Of a stretch of DNA of 64,000 nucleotides, positions 21,396 to 32,010 are shown in pieces. Position 1 is the stretch's first letter. Each line of letters begins with the position of its first letter. The notes below the pieces were generated by a model that was given only the letters and a program-made list of their open reading frames with translations, searched no databases and had not been told where the DNA came from. Position numbers and translations under genes: made by a program. The stretch covers positions 930,001 through 994,000 of the forward strand of contig JBBELK010000402.1 in the NCBI GenBank assembly GCA_037783545.1, read 5' to 3'. The stretch is from Henricia sp. BOLD:AAB3569. Taxonomy: Eukaryota; Echinodermata; Asteroidea; Spinulosida; Echinasteridae.

Positions 21396-22169
21396 GAAGG
21401 AAGAAACAGACGCCATATCGTTGCATTTTTCGCATAGTGGCAAATCAGCAAAATTCAACTCGAGTATTAATACGGCTTTTTAGTAATGCATATTCTGGAT
21501 CTTGAATTTCGTTTTTTTTTGTAAAAAACAAAAAATATTGAGTTTTGTTAGAATAGTGGTATTTGTGAATAGTTTTACTAAAATTATGTTGGGTTTAGCT
21601 TTTTTAAGGAGGGATTTTGATGTCACAAAGTGCGAAAAAACAAGATACCACGTGCGTCTTATTCATCACTCGTAACGCTATGGACTTTTTCACAATTCGT
21701 CACGAAGCGAAAAATGCAAGCCGGCTGTGCTACTTATTTGCCGCACCTATGTATGAAAATCTGAACTGGTCGTCTTCAGTTTCATCATTGATATCATCCC
21801 ATCTGGATTTTATACCAAGATGGGCACGTGGTTATTTTAGCATTTCTTCTCATCAAATAATTCCTTCTTAAACGCTGCAAATTCCACAGTGTGGTTACTT
21901 TTTCCCCAAGTTCCGAGTGTTTAATTCCCGCAATGTTTGTTGGTTCCCGGCCGGAGGCGTTGCCTTGTAATACACAAGGCCCAACTGCCCGGTCACCAGA
22001 GTATTGTCAGTATTTATCACTATGCAAAAAAATCCTGTGCAAATCATGAGCTTATTTGTCCATCCATGCTTTTTAAGAACTAAAAAACCACACAAAATTT
22101 TGAACCTTCAGAAATAAAAATTGGTATCTTTATAGAACCCTAAATATGACAAAATCTCAATTTCGGAAA
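21396..22169. other. Spacer, no gene recognised
   Basis: An 84-codon ORF (21617-21871) has no domain character. No repeat recognised. Confidence 0.4.
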
Positions 22170-22602
22170 AGGGTAATTCCCCAAATTAGGGGTCCAAAAG
22201 TGTGACGTGCTTTTTAATATTTCCAAGTGTTTTTAGTGATTGAAAGTGGTTTCCTAGTAAAAAAATTATTTTTTTTATTTCAACAAATCATGCTACAATA
22301 AATTTAATGTTTGTGTGTAGATATGGCACCAAGATTAATGCAAACTCATTCTACAGCCAATTTTCATTGGTAACCCGGGACACCAAACTTCTATTCAATA
22401 CCATGGAACAAATTATAAGTCTTTATGGTCTTTTGTTTTGAATATTTTTCAGGAATCGGAAAACAAAATATTGAAGAAACCGATGCTGCCCCCTATAATC
22501 ACAGGCCACAGTCCATTACTGAGAATTTGTGGTTATAAGTGGTGATTTTCGAAGCAGAGAGTGGGACTGGGACACCAAACATTTTGGAAATTGGGAATTA
22601 CC
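22170..22602. mobile_element. Possible MITE with GGGTAATTCCC ends
   Basis: The left GGGTAATTCCCCAAATT is mirrored by the right AAATTGGGAATTACCC. GGGACACCAAAC occurs near 22376 and 22569. That phrase also closes the element at 58270-58473, suggesting a loose relation. Confidence 0.55.
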
Positions 22603-22884
22603 CACAAATTGCTGATTCACCACCTTGCGAAAAATGCGGCGATATTTGATATGTTGCCTAATCAGGAGAGTCGAGCAAAATGTGTCTGGTATACAGCCAA
22701 CATGTATATGAAATTTTGATGTGATTAATTATATAATGCTATAATGTTTCTGCACCGTCTGTTTGGCAGTGTCTGCCGTGCAGCAGATGTATAATTTTTC
22801 TTCTTTCATCACACTTTGAATAATTTAGGCAGTCGGAGCCAAATTAGTCTGATGTGGTTTGAGCAGTGCTGTAGTCGATTCACC

Positions 22885-23290
22885 AATATTGAGTCCGAGT
22901 CTCGAGTCATTAGCCTTGAGTCCGAGTCTCGAGTCATTAGCCTCGAGTCCGAGTCTCGAGTCATTAGCCCTGAGTCCGAGTACGAGTCTCGAGTCATTAG
23001 CCCCGAGTACGAGTCTCGAGTCATTAACCCCGAGTCCGAGTTTCGAGTCATTAGCCTCGAGTCCGAGTCTCGAGTCATTAGCCCCGAGTCCGAGTTTCGA
23101 GTCATTAACCCCGAGTCCAAGTACGAGTCTTGAGTCATTAGCCTCGAGTCCGAGTCACGAGTCATTAGCCTCTAGTCCGAGTCCAAGTCTCGAATCATTA
23201 GTCTCTAGTCCGAGTCACGTGTCGCTATCCTCGAGTCCGAGTCACGTGTCGCTATCCTCGAGTCCGAGTCCGAGTTAGAGTAGAGTCCGA
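22885..23290. repeat. GAGTCCGAGTCTCGAGTCATTAGCC tandem array (25-31 bp units)
   Basis: About 13 units of GAGTCCGAGTCTCGAGTCAT plus TAGCC, some with an extra GAGTAC. The ORFs of 105-139 codons (Leu-Glu-Ser or Ser-Pro repeats) are repeat artefacts. Confidence 0.93.
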
Positions 23291-23384
23291 GTCACGAGTC
23301 ACTTGTTCGCCAAATTAATCAAACTAAATCTGCTGTAGACTGCCGTAGTGAATACGTCACCCCTTTGTTCGTTGCCTATAGGCA

Positions 23385-23535
23385 ATGGCTCTACACTAAA
23401 AATCACTGAACCGTGTCCCTGTACTTTTGCAATGGTGTTTTATCTGGCAGCTAGCCATGATGTTTGAAGCCAGTTACCATGGCAACATACATATGTATGT
23501 CACACTTCGGCACTCCATAGTATCGTTCACACAAT
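23385..23535 (+). repeat. Dispersed repeat shared with 50395-50560
   Basis: CTACACTAAAAATCACTGAAC, TTTTGCAATGG, CCAGTTACCATGGCAAC and TGTCACACTT recur in the same order at 50410-50520. It sits inside the hAT-type MITE here and inside the L element there, so it predates or travelled into both. Confidence 0.6.
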
Positions 23536-23852
23536 ATGTGAAACGATGACAGGCTCATGCTCTCCTTGCCGGCCTGGTGGGGCAGTCCGCAGTGTACATA
23601 TACATTGTACACGCGTCGTACTGTGTTTTTCTGCCAATAATTCCGCATTAAGCACGCGAATATATCTCTGTTTTTTTTTTTTTAAATATGTGACTCGAGA
23701 GTCACGAGTCATCATGGCCGAGTCCGAGTCATTTTCCAATATGACTTGAGTCGATTCCGAGTCCTGAAAATTGTGACTTGAGTCGAGGTCGAGTCCGAGT
23801 CATGAAAATTGTGACTTGAGTCGGACTCAAGTTCTACAACACTGGGTTTGAG

Positions 23853-24810
23853 GTAGCTACATGTATTTTCAAGACCAGTCACATTAGCACTGCCTCGTTG
23901 ATGTCAGAAAACATAGACCTTCTAAATGTTTTCTACAAAATAAATCAGCTAGTACTATATGCCTTTAATGCAAATAGGGATCGGTCATGTGTGCGCACAT
24001 CAAATCATTGCAAGTATACGTCCATATAAGTGTGGAATTTCAGGATTTACTTGCATTTTCCCCACATCGTTTTAGAAATTTCCGTAAATCCTGCATTCAT
24101 TGGAGCGATGCAGCGTAGAGATATATTTAGTACATTCTCCATTATTTGGGGCAAGTATATGTTCATTTTAAAAGTGTAGAATTTCTCATATTACTTGATT
24201 TTTTTTCCTACTTGGTTTAAAATTTCTGTTGAAATCCTGAAGAGACATAACATTTTTTCCGCATTCATTTGTGTCTCATTTTTAGAAGCAGGGCATTCAG
24301 GCATGTGGATCGTGATCACAAGCACATACACGTATCCTTCAATATGGTGAAAGTCGTGAAGTCATTTCAAATGTGCATCCCCCTGATTTCCCCCCCCCCC
24401 CTTTCTGTTTAACTCGTGCATACAGGCTCATCTTTGTAAACATTATCCACAGCTTTGAAATCACTCATAGAATTACATAGATCACTCTGACAAGACGTCA
24501 TTACATTAAATTGTTGCTACAGCGCCATACAGGGATTTTGATAAGGTATTACTGTAAAGAGATTTAGTCCTAATTAAATCATCTTTGATATCGTAGCTGT
24601 CTCAGCTAAAGAATCCGAGGCTTCAGCGTTTTGAGTTCAGCCAGAGAGCCATGGTTATGTGCATGTGACAGGAATGCAACGTTTTGGCTGAACAGCTGAG
24701 AGACGGTTATTACCGAAAAGCATTTTTCGCTTAGTACCGTATTAAACTCGGTGTAACAAAATGTAACCAAAGCCACCTAATGTTTCCTAATGTTTACGTG
24801 AAAGACACTT
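23853..24810. other. Spacer, nothing recognised
   Basis: AT-rich; a short poly-C lies at 24390-24401. No ORF of note. Confidence 0.4.
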
Positions 24811-24814
24811 ACAG

Positions 24815-26178
24815 TTGAAGTCAGAAGTATAAATGCAACTGTATGCAACCATTTTTGTAATAGTCTTTATACTAAAGTCTTGATTTTGTGGAATTCCTCA
24901 TGTGCAGCAGTACTTAAAAACATAGCTTGCACACCTTGCAATGGTTCGGTAGTCCTATATTTTGGGTGATGATGGTAGTGGTGTGCATGTATTTATACTT
25001 CTGACTTCAACTGTAGCTTGCACACCTTGCAATGGTTCAGGTAGTCCTGTTTACCATTTTGGGTGATGATCTGGTAGTGGTGTGCATGTATTTATACTTC
25101 TGACTTCAACTGTAGCTTGCACACCTTGCAATGGTTCAGGTAGTCCTATTTACCATTTTGGGTGATGATGGTAGTGGTGTGCATGTATTTATACTTCTGA
25201 CTTCAACTGTAGCTTGCACACCTTGCAATGGTTCAGGTAGTCCTATTTACCATTTTGGGTGATGATCTGGTAGTGGTGTGCATGTATTTATACTTCTGAC
25301 TTCAACTGTAGCTTGCACACCTTGCAATGGTTCAGGTAGTCCTATTTACCATTTTGGGTGATGATGGTAGTGGTGTACATGTATTTATACTTCTGACTTC
25401 AACTGTAGCTTGCACACCTTGCAATGGTTCAGGTAGTCCTATTTACCATTTTGGGTGATGATGGTAGTGGTGTGCATGTATTTATACTTCTGACTTCAAC
25501 TGTAGCTTGCACACCTTGCAATGGTTCAGGTAGTCCTATTTACCATTTTGGGTGATGATGGTAGTGGTGTGCATGTATTTATACTTCTGACTTCAACTGT
25601 AGCTTGCACACCTTGCAATGGTTCAGGTAGTCCTATTTACCATTTTGGGTGATGATGGTAGTGGTGTGCATGTATTTATACTTCTGACTTCAACTGTAGC
25701 TTGCACACCTTGCAATGGTTCAGGTAGTCCTGTTTACCATTTTGGGTGATGACGGTAGTGGTGTGCATGTATTTATACTTCTGACTTCAACTGTAGCTTG
25801 TACACCTTGCAATGGTTCAGGTAGTCCTATTTACCATTTTGGGTGATGATGGTAGTGGTGCACATGTATTTATACTTCTGACTTCAACTGTAGCTTGTAC
25901 ACCTTGCAATGGTTCGGCTAGTCCTGTTTACCATTTTGGGTGATGATGGTAGTGGTGTACATGTATTTATACTTCTGACTTCAACTGTAGCGTGTACACC
26001 TTGCAATGGTTCGGCTAGTCCTTACCATTTTGGGTGATGATGGTAGTGGTGTACATGTATTTATACTTCTGACTTCAACTGTAGCTTGTACACCTTGCAA
26101 TGGTTCGGCTAGTCCTTACCATTTTGGGTGATGATGGTAGTGGTGTACATGTATTTATACTTCTGACTTTAACTGTAT
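24815..26178. mobile_element. Tc1/mariner-like MITE whose right end is amplified into 13 tandem 97-bp units
   Basis: The left end is TA then CAGTTGAAGTCAGAAGTATA, a terminus strongly like Tc1 elements of the Sleeping Beauty type. The right end is its inverse, TATACTTCTGACTTCAACTG then TA. A single full element of this family is at 28168-28379. Here the right half (CTTGCACACCTTGCAATGG ... CTTCAACTGTAG) repeats with a 94-99 bp period; unit ends fall near 25015, 25114, 25211, 25310, 25407, 25504, 25601, 25698, 25795, 25892, 25989, 26083 and 26177. Confidence 0.9.
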
Positions 26179-26199
26179 ATGTTCTTTAAAACCGTTAAA

Positions 26200-26520
26200 A
26201 GCTTATAATGCTTAGAAATGCAGAAAAATAGTTTTGCTGAATCCAAGACTTTGGTAAATCCACAGGTCTTGGGTTCGAATCCCGTCCGTGGTGCATGTGC
26301 TCTTGGGCAAGGCACTTTGCCATGAATTGCCTCTCTCAACCAAGGTGTATAAATGGGTACCAGCATAATGCTGGGAATGTAAATAGATTCGCTGTGTGGG
26401 AGGAGTGACGAACCCCCCACAGCAAACTCGAAAGAGGAGTCTGGCCCCCTCGCTAATGAAAGAGAGATGGACACTTCAGCTTGTAATTACAAGCACGACC
26501 TTTACCTTACCTTATTGGAG
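26200..26520 (+). mobile_element. tRNA-derived SINE, forward
   Basis: Contains a B-box-like GGGTTCGAATCCCG (26271), then GGCAAGGCACTTTGCCATG, AATTGCCTCTCTCAACC and TAAATGGGTACC, the same body as the reverse SINE at 19700-19960. The A-box half is degraded. The 3' end is not sharp. Confidence 0.7.
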
Positions 26521-26610
26521 TTGTTGGGTTTGCATCCCTATCACATGCGGCGAGCGCAGTCGACTACATTCTCATGCTTCTCAATTTATCTTTAAATGTG
26601 CAGTGCTAGT

Positions 26611-26935
26611 ATTTCTCTATTTTATCCAATGGGGCGACACTTTTTGTGTAGAGAGCCCTATTAGGGCGACGTGCTCTATTAGGTTGACAATTTGGTGTAA
26701 CCCCAATATTTTGGAAGTCAAAATCAATTTTTGTTAGGTCAAAATCCATCTTTTTCAAATCGAGAACCATTTTTATTAGGTCTAGAACCATCTCTCTTAG
26801 GTCTGGAACCATATTCGGAACCTTTGGGTAACAGAATTTTGGTGTCCAATCGATGTCTTTTAGCCGAAATTTCAGTGGTAGTTTGGCAAAGTCTTACCGG
26901 CGTGTCGTCCCTTTGAAGCATTAAGTGATATTATT
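26611..26935 (+). mobile_element. MITE 'B', copy 3
   Basis: Near-identical to 15319-15640 including flanks, with (ATT)n at 26930-26951. It includes GGGGCGACACTTTTTGTG, the AACCATTTTTATTAGGTC body and GTCGTCCCTTTGAAG. Confidence 0.82.
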
Positions 26936-26951
26936 ATTATTATTATTATTT

Positions 26952-27363
26952 TTTTTTTTAAATTGTTATTTAAATTAAGAAGGATGAAGGAAAGAAGGTG
27001 AAAACTGCCTTGTCATCCCAGACACATGAGGACAAGATGTGTCTGTTTCTGTTACCACAACTTCCCTTTGACCCCTAAGATGGCCCCATGCAAAGCATCT
27101 AGTACTAACATTGAAACTTAAACACGTACTTGAACTCGTCTAAGAATCTTGACATTTTCCTCCTTTTTTTCTACAATGACTCGGTTGAATACCTGAATGT
27201 AGAGAGTGCATGCTCTATCTGTGAGTTAAGTGTACTTCAGGAAACTCCTATATATAGACTACAAAACACATTTTCAGATGGCTTTCATTGTTGATGAGAT
27301 GTACTTGTAAATGTTAGTCTAATAGCACATTGAAAGAGTGGTGTTGTCTGCATGGAAAATTTT
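26952..27363. other. Spacer, no gene recognised
   Basis: No supported feature. Confidence 0.4.
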
Positions 27364-28130
27364 CAGTATTTAAACCGAGTAACAGGTCTCGCCAGCTACT
27401 GTAAAAGCCAATATTTTCGCGTACAGATATTTTCGCGTACAGATATTTTCGCGCATTTCAACATCACTGACATTTTCGCGAGTTGTTATTTTCGCGGATG
27501 GAAATTATGTCACCTTAACAATTAGGATAGCCATAATTGTTGCAAACAATATTTTCGCGGGTTGTTATTTTCGCAGGCTCTGTCTGGTGCGCGAAATGCG
27601 CGAAAATAAAACCGCGAATATTTCAGCTTTTACAGTAGTTGGTACAAATTGTCAACTAACCACTGAGACCGGGTCATGCATTTAAATCAATTATGACAAA
27701 TGGTCATCTACATGTAACCACTGAGACCTGGTCATGCATTTAAATCAAGTATCAGGTCTCGCCAGTTAGAACAAATGGTCATCTAACCACTGAGACCTTG
27801 TCATGCATTTAAATCAAGTAACAGGTCTCGCCAGTTGGTACAAATTGTCAACTAACCACTGAGACCTGGTCATCCATTTAAACCAAGTAACAGGTCTCAC
27901 CAGTTAGTACAAATGGTCATCTAACCACTGGTCATGCATTTAAACCAAGTAACGGGTCTCGTCAGTTGGTACAAATGGTCATCTAACCACTGAGACCTGG
28001 TCATGCATTTAAATCAAGTAACAGGTCTCGCAAGTTAGAACAAATGGTCATCTAACCACTGAGACCTGGTCATGCATTTAAAAGTATCAGGTCTCGCTAG
28101 TTAGTACAAATTATCAACTAACTATTGAAG
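27364..28130. repeat. ~70-76-bp minisatellite, about 8 units
   Basis: Units contain TAACAGGTCTCGCCAGTT, ACAAATGGTCATCTAACCAC and TGAGACCTGGTCATGCATTT. One unit (near 27930) lacks GAGACCT. The array is split by a MITE at 27399-27635. A further stub of the array (GGTACAAATTGTCAACTAA) appears at 28398 beyond the MITE at 28168-28379. Confidence 0.9.
27399..27635. mobile_element. TA-target MITE (CTGTAAAAGC ends, TTTTCGCG phrase) in the minisatellite
   Basis: 237 bp; left CTGTAAAAGCCAATATTTTC and right inverted GAATATTTCAGCTTTTACAG, flanked by TA on each side (27397-27398, 27636-27637), as for Tc1/mariner elements. The word TATTTTCGCG is repeated at least six times. The surrounding array supplies the pre-insertion sequence. 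Confidence 0.85.
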
Positions 28131-28167
28131 AGACGTAGTCATTTATGTATTTGAATAAGTACATAGT

Positions 28168-28379
28168 ACAGTTGAAGTCAGAAGTACAAATACATGTACA
28201 CCACTACCATCATCACCCAAAATGGTAAACAGGACTACCCGAACCATTGCAAGGTGTACAAGCTATGTTTTAAGTACTGCATGCACGTGATGAATTCCAC
28301 AAAATCAAAAATTTAGTTAAAGACTGTTACAAAAATGGTGTAAGCACACCAGTTTGTATAATACTTCTGACTTAAACTG
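28168..28379. mobile_element. Tc1/mariner-like MITE, single copy
   Basis: Complete element: TA, CAGTTGAAGTCAGAAGTACA ... ATACTTCTGACTTAAACTG, TA. The interior CATCATCACCCAAAATGGTA and ACCATTGCAAGGTGTACAAG is the reverse complement of the amplified unit at 24815-26178. It interrupts the edge of the minisatellite. Confidence 0.9.
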
Positions 28380-28419
28380 TAGGCCCTTTGCGAAATTGGT
28401 ACAAATTGTCAACTAAAAT

Positions 28420-28930
28420 CCATCTATTACATTTAAAAAGTGCAATCTTGTCACTTCAAATTGCAGTACTTACTTATGTAGTATATTAAAATGTTATTTC
28501 TTGTCAATTTCCCGCGAAATGTCAAAATACTTGAAAAACATCACAGATGAGTGACGACAAATCGTGAAGGAACAGCTTCTTATTTGGAAAAGTCGCACCA
28601 AATTATTTATGCTTTCGTTCTCCAACGAATCACATCAAATATTCCGAGACAGCATTAATGTACAGAGATAGTCTCAGGTCCGCATGCTGCTATAAAGTGT
28701 TATAAATTGCTGTCTATCTGCCAGATGTTTCTGCCAGAGTTGTTTATATAGCGAGTTGACTAACATCATCATAGCTCCCCATCTTTATATTTTGCTCCTT
28801 TCTAATAAACAAGAACTGACATCTTTTCCTCTGAGGTATTAAAACAAACATCTATTTTTCTATAGGTAAATATATATAGAAAAAATGACAATTTCAGTAT
28901 CGAATTTTCAGTGTCTAACAGCATTTTGAC
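28420..28930. other. Spacer, nothing recognised
   Basis: AT-rich single-copy sequence. No supported feature. Confidence 0.4.
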
Positions 28931-28933
28931 AGA

Positions 28934-29191
28934 TCAAATCTCATGTGACCTGTTTGAGGTCGATGTAGCATAAATCTGGTTGAACACATTGTTTCTAGTA
29001 GAGGGGTGCCGACAGTAGCAGTCCAAACACATTAACCTCTCACCTTTCTCACCCAACACAGTACTAATCCCCCCTTCCCTCATTCTTGAGATCATTCTGT
29101 GCCTGTAATCATACATCTTGTCTGCTTCTTTCTTGGTAATCATCCATCTTTTATCTCTTCCCTCTTCTGTCTTATAAATTCTGGACGGAGG
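28934..29191 (-). CDS. Exon-like open frame, unknown protein
   Basis: Open from just after a stop at 29194 to a TGA at 28936-28934; a possible acceptor (CCTCCGTCCAG) would start the exon at 29180. The frame includes KRWMITKKEADKMYDYRHRM, SRMREGGISTVLGEKGER and CLDCYCRHPSTRNN. The protein is charged and has a Cys cluster (C-x2-C-x-C). I do not recognise the family. The composition looks more like protein than most frames here. It could be a terminal exon or a transposon remnant. Confidence 0.35.
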   Translation of the reverse strand, partial: PPSRIYKTEEGRDKRWMITKKEADKMYDYRHRMISRMREGGISTVLGEKGERLMCLDCYCRHPSTRNNVFNQIYATSTSNRSHEI

Positions 29192-29225
29192 TTATTGGGT
29201 TTTAATGTTCTTTGTTCAGTGTTAT

Positions 29226-29642
29226 AAGCCGTGTCCGCATTAGACTTGTTTTTCCGGAGGTTTTACCGAGACGATGGTAAAATGAAAAATGGCTAAATTT
29301 TACTGCTGTCCGCATTTGGAGTATTTCGACACGGGAAAATCTTACCGAGAGCATGCGCAGTATTCCTTCGCAGTTTGATCTTCACGGCCCGGAAGTACAC
29401 TTCCAGAGCACTTTCACCAATTCAATGTGTTCCGCATACGGGACTTGTCATCTCAGGAAGAGTTTAATACCTGGTAAATTTTCCTGGGCCGCAGTTGGCC
29501 AGGAAAAGTAATTGCTGGACTCGGGGAAAGCTAGGTTACTGAGAGGAAAATGTCCTGGGCCGTCCGCACTGGATTAAAAATGGGAAAAGCTCTCATCGTC
29601 TCGGTACGTTTTCCCAAAAAAGGTCCAATGCAGACAGGCCTT
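29226..29642 (+). mobile_element. Multi-block element 'D', copy 2
   Basis: Starts AAGCCGTGTCCGCATTAGAC and ends GTCCAATGCAGACAGGCC. Internal phrases GCTGTCCGCATTTGGA (29307) and GTGTTCCGCATACGGGAC (29427), with CCGTCCGCACTGGA at 29561. It keeps the GAAAGCTAGGTTACTGAGAGG segment where copy 1 has poly-G. Confidence 0.85.
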
Positions 29643-29894
29643 TATTTTTATGTTATTTCTCAGTGTTTTGTTGAGTAAAGGAGTCAAAGAAATGCAAATC
29701 CCCTGTCCATCGTTGGTGTTTTTGGCCAACATTATGTTAAAAAGTGATGCCCGTCGCCCTCAAAGTGTGATTACTACATCAGCTGAGATTTTCCCCTCAT
29801 CCTAAATTTGGTTGATTCATTTTAATAGTAAAGAGGCACCATGCCAGATATTGCGTTTGTTACATCAGTTAAAGTGATTCGTACATTCGTACAC

Positions 29895-30048
29895 ACTGAA
29901 GCCGCCTTTCCTTTGGTCCGTTTTTTATCCGTTTTTTATCCGTTTGTGTCTGAATCGCTCCAGAGACCGATACAGACGAACGAGCGCAGGCCAAAATGCA
30001 ACGCACGCAAAATGGATGAAAAACGGACTTAAGGAAAGGCGCCTTAAC
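29895..30048. mobile_element. Short MITE with AAGCCGCCTTTCCTT ends
   Basis: Left AAGCCGCCTTTCCTTTGGTC, right inverted GACTTAAGGAAAGGCGCCTT, with GTCCGTTTTT inside each end and ATCCGTTTTTT repeated. About 150 bp, non-coding. Confidence 0.65.
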
Positions 30049-30768
30049 ACGTAGCAACCAGCGTAACTTCCCATGCCAAATTGTAGCCCACATAATTGTA
30101 GGTTTTCTCTGCTAGCTGATCCACACCGGCTGATAAAATCACCACTTGTCTAATCGTCTGATGCATTCTGCTCAGTTGTTTATCAGGTACAACCTTTCTC
30201 CCCACTCATCATTATCTCCCTCGCTAATGCCGCTTTGTCTTTGACGCTGGACATTAACCCCTAAAGGGGACAAAATCTGGCCTTCGTGAGACACACCGAC
30301 GCTTGCCGTTAGCAGTCCAGCAAACTCTAAGCCAGCACCACATGCTAAAACACACGGCCTTGTGGAATGTCCCAAATGGCACACACGTTTCGGCTTTTCC
30401 CGTTTTCTTGGGGGGAGCGGTGAGGCCAAATCAAAGGCAGCTGATTTAAATTCCACAGCATGCAGGAGGGATTTGCATTGCGGAGGGGCAGGGAGACTGG
30501 GTAGCGAATGTTTTTTCCCAACTTGATATGAAGGTGATTACTTTCACTGCTCCAGAAATACCGACCCTCAGGAGTATTAAGCCTACTCGTCCTCCGTCTG
30601 AAGATCTGATGCTGGGAATGCAAAGGTGGAATAAAAGTTGTCTTCAAATTGTTTTTGTGAGTGCATGTTTGCTGCTGTTATAGGAACTGCATTTGACAGA
30701 ATGTCTCAAGTTTAAGTTGAAATTCTATATTGATTACTTATGGTAGCCATGCGAAAATGAAACTAACC
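30049..30768. other. Spacer with weak minus-strand ORFs
   Basis: Overlapping minus ORFs of 94 and 100 codons (30172-30456, 30345-30647) in a moderately GC-rich stretch. No domain, signal or splice context was recognised, so I do not call a gene. Confidence 0.3.
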
Positions 30769-30830
30769 TTAAAGGAGCATATCCAGATCACATTTTTGAG
30801 CTCCCCCATTTTTTCCCGTATGTGTCCATT
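30769..30830 (+). mobile_element. TTAA-family 'R' element, end fragment
   Basis: TTAAAGGAGCATATCCAGATC then CATTTTTGAGC and CCCATTTTTTCCC match the AGGAGC end of R. The rest is missing. Confidence 0.55.
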
Positions 30831-31640
30831 ACCAGAAATACGTAAACCCCATTCTGCGCATGCACAAACTTACATTGACCGCGCGCTAGTAGAGTTTGTG
30901 CAGCGTCTTGACAATAAGAGATCACAATGTGCATATCAACGATCAGAACGAAAATGCAAATAGCCTACGCCAACGATCTAATCATTGTGTGTTTGTTGTC
31001 CTTTTTTAGACAAAAATAATGTTATTTGTTCAGTGTACGTGTGTGCCATGTGAAAATCACCCCATATGTGCAATGATTTGCGAGGCAAAAGGCACACAAT
31101 ATGCCCGACTTCAGAGCTTTCTTCCGAGAAAATGGCTAGCCGTAGCAAATTTGCAAATAGTGTCAATAAAGGGGGGTACTTTAAAGTTTACATTAAGCGG
31201 AAAAATACATGAACTTTTGCAGTGTACATTGGCATGACAAACGTAAAAATCTCTACTCTAACTACGTACATACTATAGCGCACATTGATCGTGCAAGCGC
31301 GCTTGGCCCTTAATTACATGTAAACAATTACTGCGTGTGTGCGTAACGTAGTGATGAATTCTGTTCTTATAAACATGTTAAAACATGTAAACTACAGTTC
31401 TCTTGCCTGAACAGGACCCCATAACACTGCAATCAGAACAGGATCACACACCACCTATCCATCGGGGTTTGCACAAACAAGATTGCGACAAGATCCAGAA
31501 TACAACGCAACAAACCTAATTGTATGAACACAAGCCTTGTCGATGACAGCACGCGACTAGAGTTGTGTAATTTTGTGTAGTTATATACTTGTACATGTAC
31601 ATGTTACATGTACATGTACAGTAATTTTAATTATGTATGA
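30831..31640. other. Spacer, scattered CpG, no gene recognised
   Basis: Several CG-containing words (CCGCGCGCTAG, GCAAGCGCGC) and a TACATGTACATG run at 31590-31620. Nothing supported. Confidence 0.35.
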
Positions 31641-31649
31641 TTAGGTGAT

Positions 31650-32010
31650 TATTTTTAGGGATTATGACCCAGGGACCGTCGGGATGAATGTATTCGATAC
31701 AAATGTGGACAAAGTCCATATGAGTATGGGAAATCTGGATGTAGTGAAAAGCAACCTGGCTCCACTGGGATTCGAACTGCGGACCTTCTGCTTAAAGGCA
31801 GTAAACATCATTGGTAATCTCGAAAATCAGAAATGTTCACAGATTTACGCCTAACTTACACAATATAAACATGATGACCGTAGAAAACTTCCCCTGAAAT
31901 GGTTTTGTCTGAAGTGCTACAGGGGGATAAAACTATTTGTTTACAGTTTACCAATCATACATACTATCTTTAATGTGCAGACGTTCTACCAATTGAGCTA
32001 TGAAGCCAAC
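31650..32010 (-). mobile_element. tRNA-derived sequence (SINE or tRNA pseudogene) split by a MITE
   Basis: Joining the two flanks on the minus strand gives a tRNA shape. The acceptor halves GGCTTCA/TGGAGCC pair 7 of 7 with one G-U. The D-arm is TAGCTCAATTGGTAGAACG. The anticodon stem TCTGC/GCAGA is perfect around the loop ACATTAA. A TTCGAAT T-loop has a poorly paired stem. Loop position 33 is C rather than U, so it is likely a SINE head or pseudogene, not a working tRNA. The interruption lies exactly at the TTAA of the anticodon loop. Confidence 0.65.
31796..31969 (+). mobile_element. TTAA-family MITE 'A', copy 4 (internal deletion, 174 bp)
   Basis: AGGCAGTAAACATCATTGGT ... CAATCATACATACTATCT between TTAA at 31792-31795 and 31970-31973. 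All the TTCGCCC phrases are deleted; the join is at CTGAAGTGCTAC/AGGGGGATAAAAC. It is inserted in the tRNA-like sequence above. Confidence 0.9.

Larger units (their letters stand above)
22864..23844. mobile_element. hAT-type MITE, 981 bp, with perfect 8-bp target duplication
   Basis: Ends are CAGTGCTGTAGTCGA and inverted TTCTACAACACTG. Both sides are flanked by GGTTTGAG (22856-22863 and 23845-23852). CAG(T/G)G-type ends with 8-bp duplications are typical of hAT transposons. Inside are a GAGTCCGAGTC array (22885-23290), a unique-looking middle (23300-23680) and more GACTCG words. No transposase is encoded, so it is non-autonomous. Confidence 0.85.

Noticed and set aside
22809..23278. ORFs of 105-139 codons with Leu-Glu-Ser or Ser-Pro repeats
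   Set aside because: By-products of the GAGTCCGAGTC array inside a hAT-type MITE.
24915..26178. Regular 97-bp array that superficially resembles a CRISPR array
   Set aside because: The whole unit repeats with no variable spacers, the unit contains a Tc1-type terminus, and the DNA is eukaryotic.
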